64,000 bases of DNA from Photobacterium indicum (lineage in GTDB: Bacteria; Pseudomonadota; Gammaproteobacteria; Enterobacterales; Vibrionaceae): positions 372,001-436,000 of the forward strand of contig NZ_PYOC01000003.1 of NCBI RefSeq assembly GCF_003026215.1, read 5' to 3'. This document shows, in pieces, positions 63,582 to 64,000 of the stretch (its first letter is position 1; each line of letters starts with the position of its first letter). Under the pieces are notes generated by a model. The model saw only the letters and a program-made list of their open reading frames with translations, was not told the DNA's origin and made no database searches. A program made the position numbers and the translations under genes.

Positions 63582-64000
63582 ATGATTCGCTTGCTGTACT
63601 TAGTGACAATACTCATTTGTGCTTTACCTTTAATACCCGGTGTATTAGGTATTGTGCTACCTGCTCTTTCTTGGTTACCTGCCCTTGGTTTATACACACC
63701 AAGCTTTTCAGCTTTTAATATAGCCTTTCAATGGTCGGGGCTTTCTCAGTCAATTTTCTTAACTTTATTTACAGGTATTGGTAGTACTGTACTCGCGATA
63801 GCGCTTTGCTTTTTTATTCTTAGGGCTAATTGGAATAGCCCTCGCTGGCAACGTATCGAGCACTTAATTGCCCCTATGCTGGCATTACCTCATGTCGCAT
63901 TTGCTATTGGCTTTGCTTTTACCTTTGCGCCTACAGGCTGGCTTTTCAGATTACTCGAAAGTATCGGTATAGATACATCGTCGGCTTTTACCCTTATTCA
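63582..64000 (+). CDS. ynjC: ABC transporter permease YnjC, 5' part (3' end outside window)
   Basis: The frame is open from the ATG at 63582 to the window edge, giving 139 residues. It begins MIRLLYLVTILICALPLIPG with a membrane helix, has further helices (SIFLTLFTGIGSTVLAIALC, APMLALPHVAFAIGFAFTF), and contains the start of a binding-protein-dependent permease domain. Gene order and type fit YnjC, the inner-membrane channel of YnjBCD. GGAA lies eight bases upstream of the ATG. Confidence 0.85.
   Translation, partial: MIRLLYLVTILICALPLIPGVLGIVLPALSWLPALGLYTPSFSAFNIAFQWSGLSQSIFLTLFTGIGSTVLAIALCFFILRANWNSPRWQRIEHLIAPMLALPHVAFAIGFAFTFAPTGWLFRLLESIGIDTSSAFTLI

Noticed and set aside
1-64000. tRNA, rRNA, CRISPR arrays, intact IS elements, integrase genes
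   Set aside because: Looked for cloverleaf-like sequences, direct-repeat arrays, transposase and integrase motifs; none was convincing by eye.

Overview
The window looks like chromosomal DNA of a marine gammaproteobacterium of the Vibrionaceae, most likely Photobacterium or a close relative. This genus call is inference from gene content: a TMAO respiration operon (torR / torCAD), a Vibrio-type heme system (hutA, hutWXZ, tonB-exbBD-hutBCD), tfoY behind a c-di-GMP riboswitch, PanP, a DUF2860 porin-like protein and AT-rich intergenic DNA. No rRNA, tRNA, CRISPR array or intact insertion sequence was seen.

Layout. 1-6 kb: the end of radD, a di-heme cytochrome c peroxidase, the TonB-dependent heme receptor hutA behind a Fur box, and rplY. 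6-14 kb: DUF1289 and a conserved small protein, DNA polymerase II (polB) with a nucleotidyltransferase-like gene, and two POT-family transporters, the second lacking the family's signature motif. 14-26 kb: a TrmY-family methyltransferase, a lipoprotein, small unknowns, two membrane EAL phosphodiesterases, a dsDNA-mimic protein, emrD, ribA and a proline-iminopeptidase-like hydrolase. 26-29.5 kb: a NifU/IscU-like scaffold gene paired with a GGGtGRT-family gene, after a 430-base leader full of inverted repeats, then Mn-dependent pyrophosphatase. 29.5-34 kb: a YjjU-type patatin, a 29-residue YnhF-like peptide, an outer-membrane barrel, and an NSS symporter with its 33-residue MetS-like small subunit.

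34-37 kb is an accessory island: a tight three-gene operon of unknown function, a possible attC-like hairpin, a RelE/ParE-RelB toxin-antitoxin pair and a 5'-truncated phage-type remnant. 37-47 kb: DUF2860, panP, torR and torCAD. 47-56 kb: the heme island, with hutWXZ leftward and tonB-exbB-exbD-hutB-hutC-hutD rightward from one Fur-box-containing intergenic region. 56-64 kb: purR behind two strong hairpins, tfoY behind a GEMM-I riboswitch, a membrane protein, then an ynjA-[VTT/flavoprotein fusion]-ynjB-ynjC cluster that runs off the end.

How the genes connect. Iron and heme: HutA carries heme across the outer membrane using TonB-ExbB-ExbD energy, HutBCD imports it and HutZ/X/W process it. Fur boxes sit before both units. 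Anaerobic respiration: TorC passes electrons to periplasmic TorA, TorD matures TorA, and TorR probably activates, but its sensor is not here. c-di-GMP: two EAL enzymes degrade it and a riboswitch reads it to set tfoY. The best candidates for undescribed biology are the GGGtGRT/NifU-like pair with its leader, the 34-35.6 kb three-gene operon, and the oxidoreductase fusion inside the ynj cluster.
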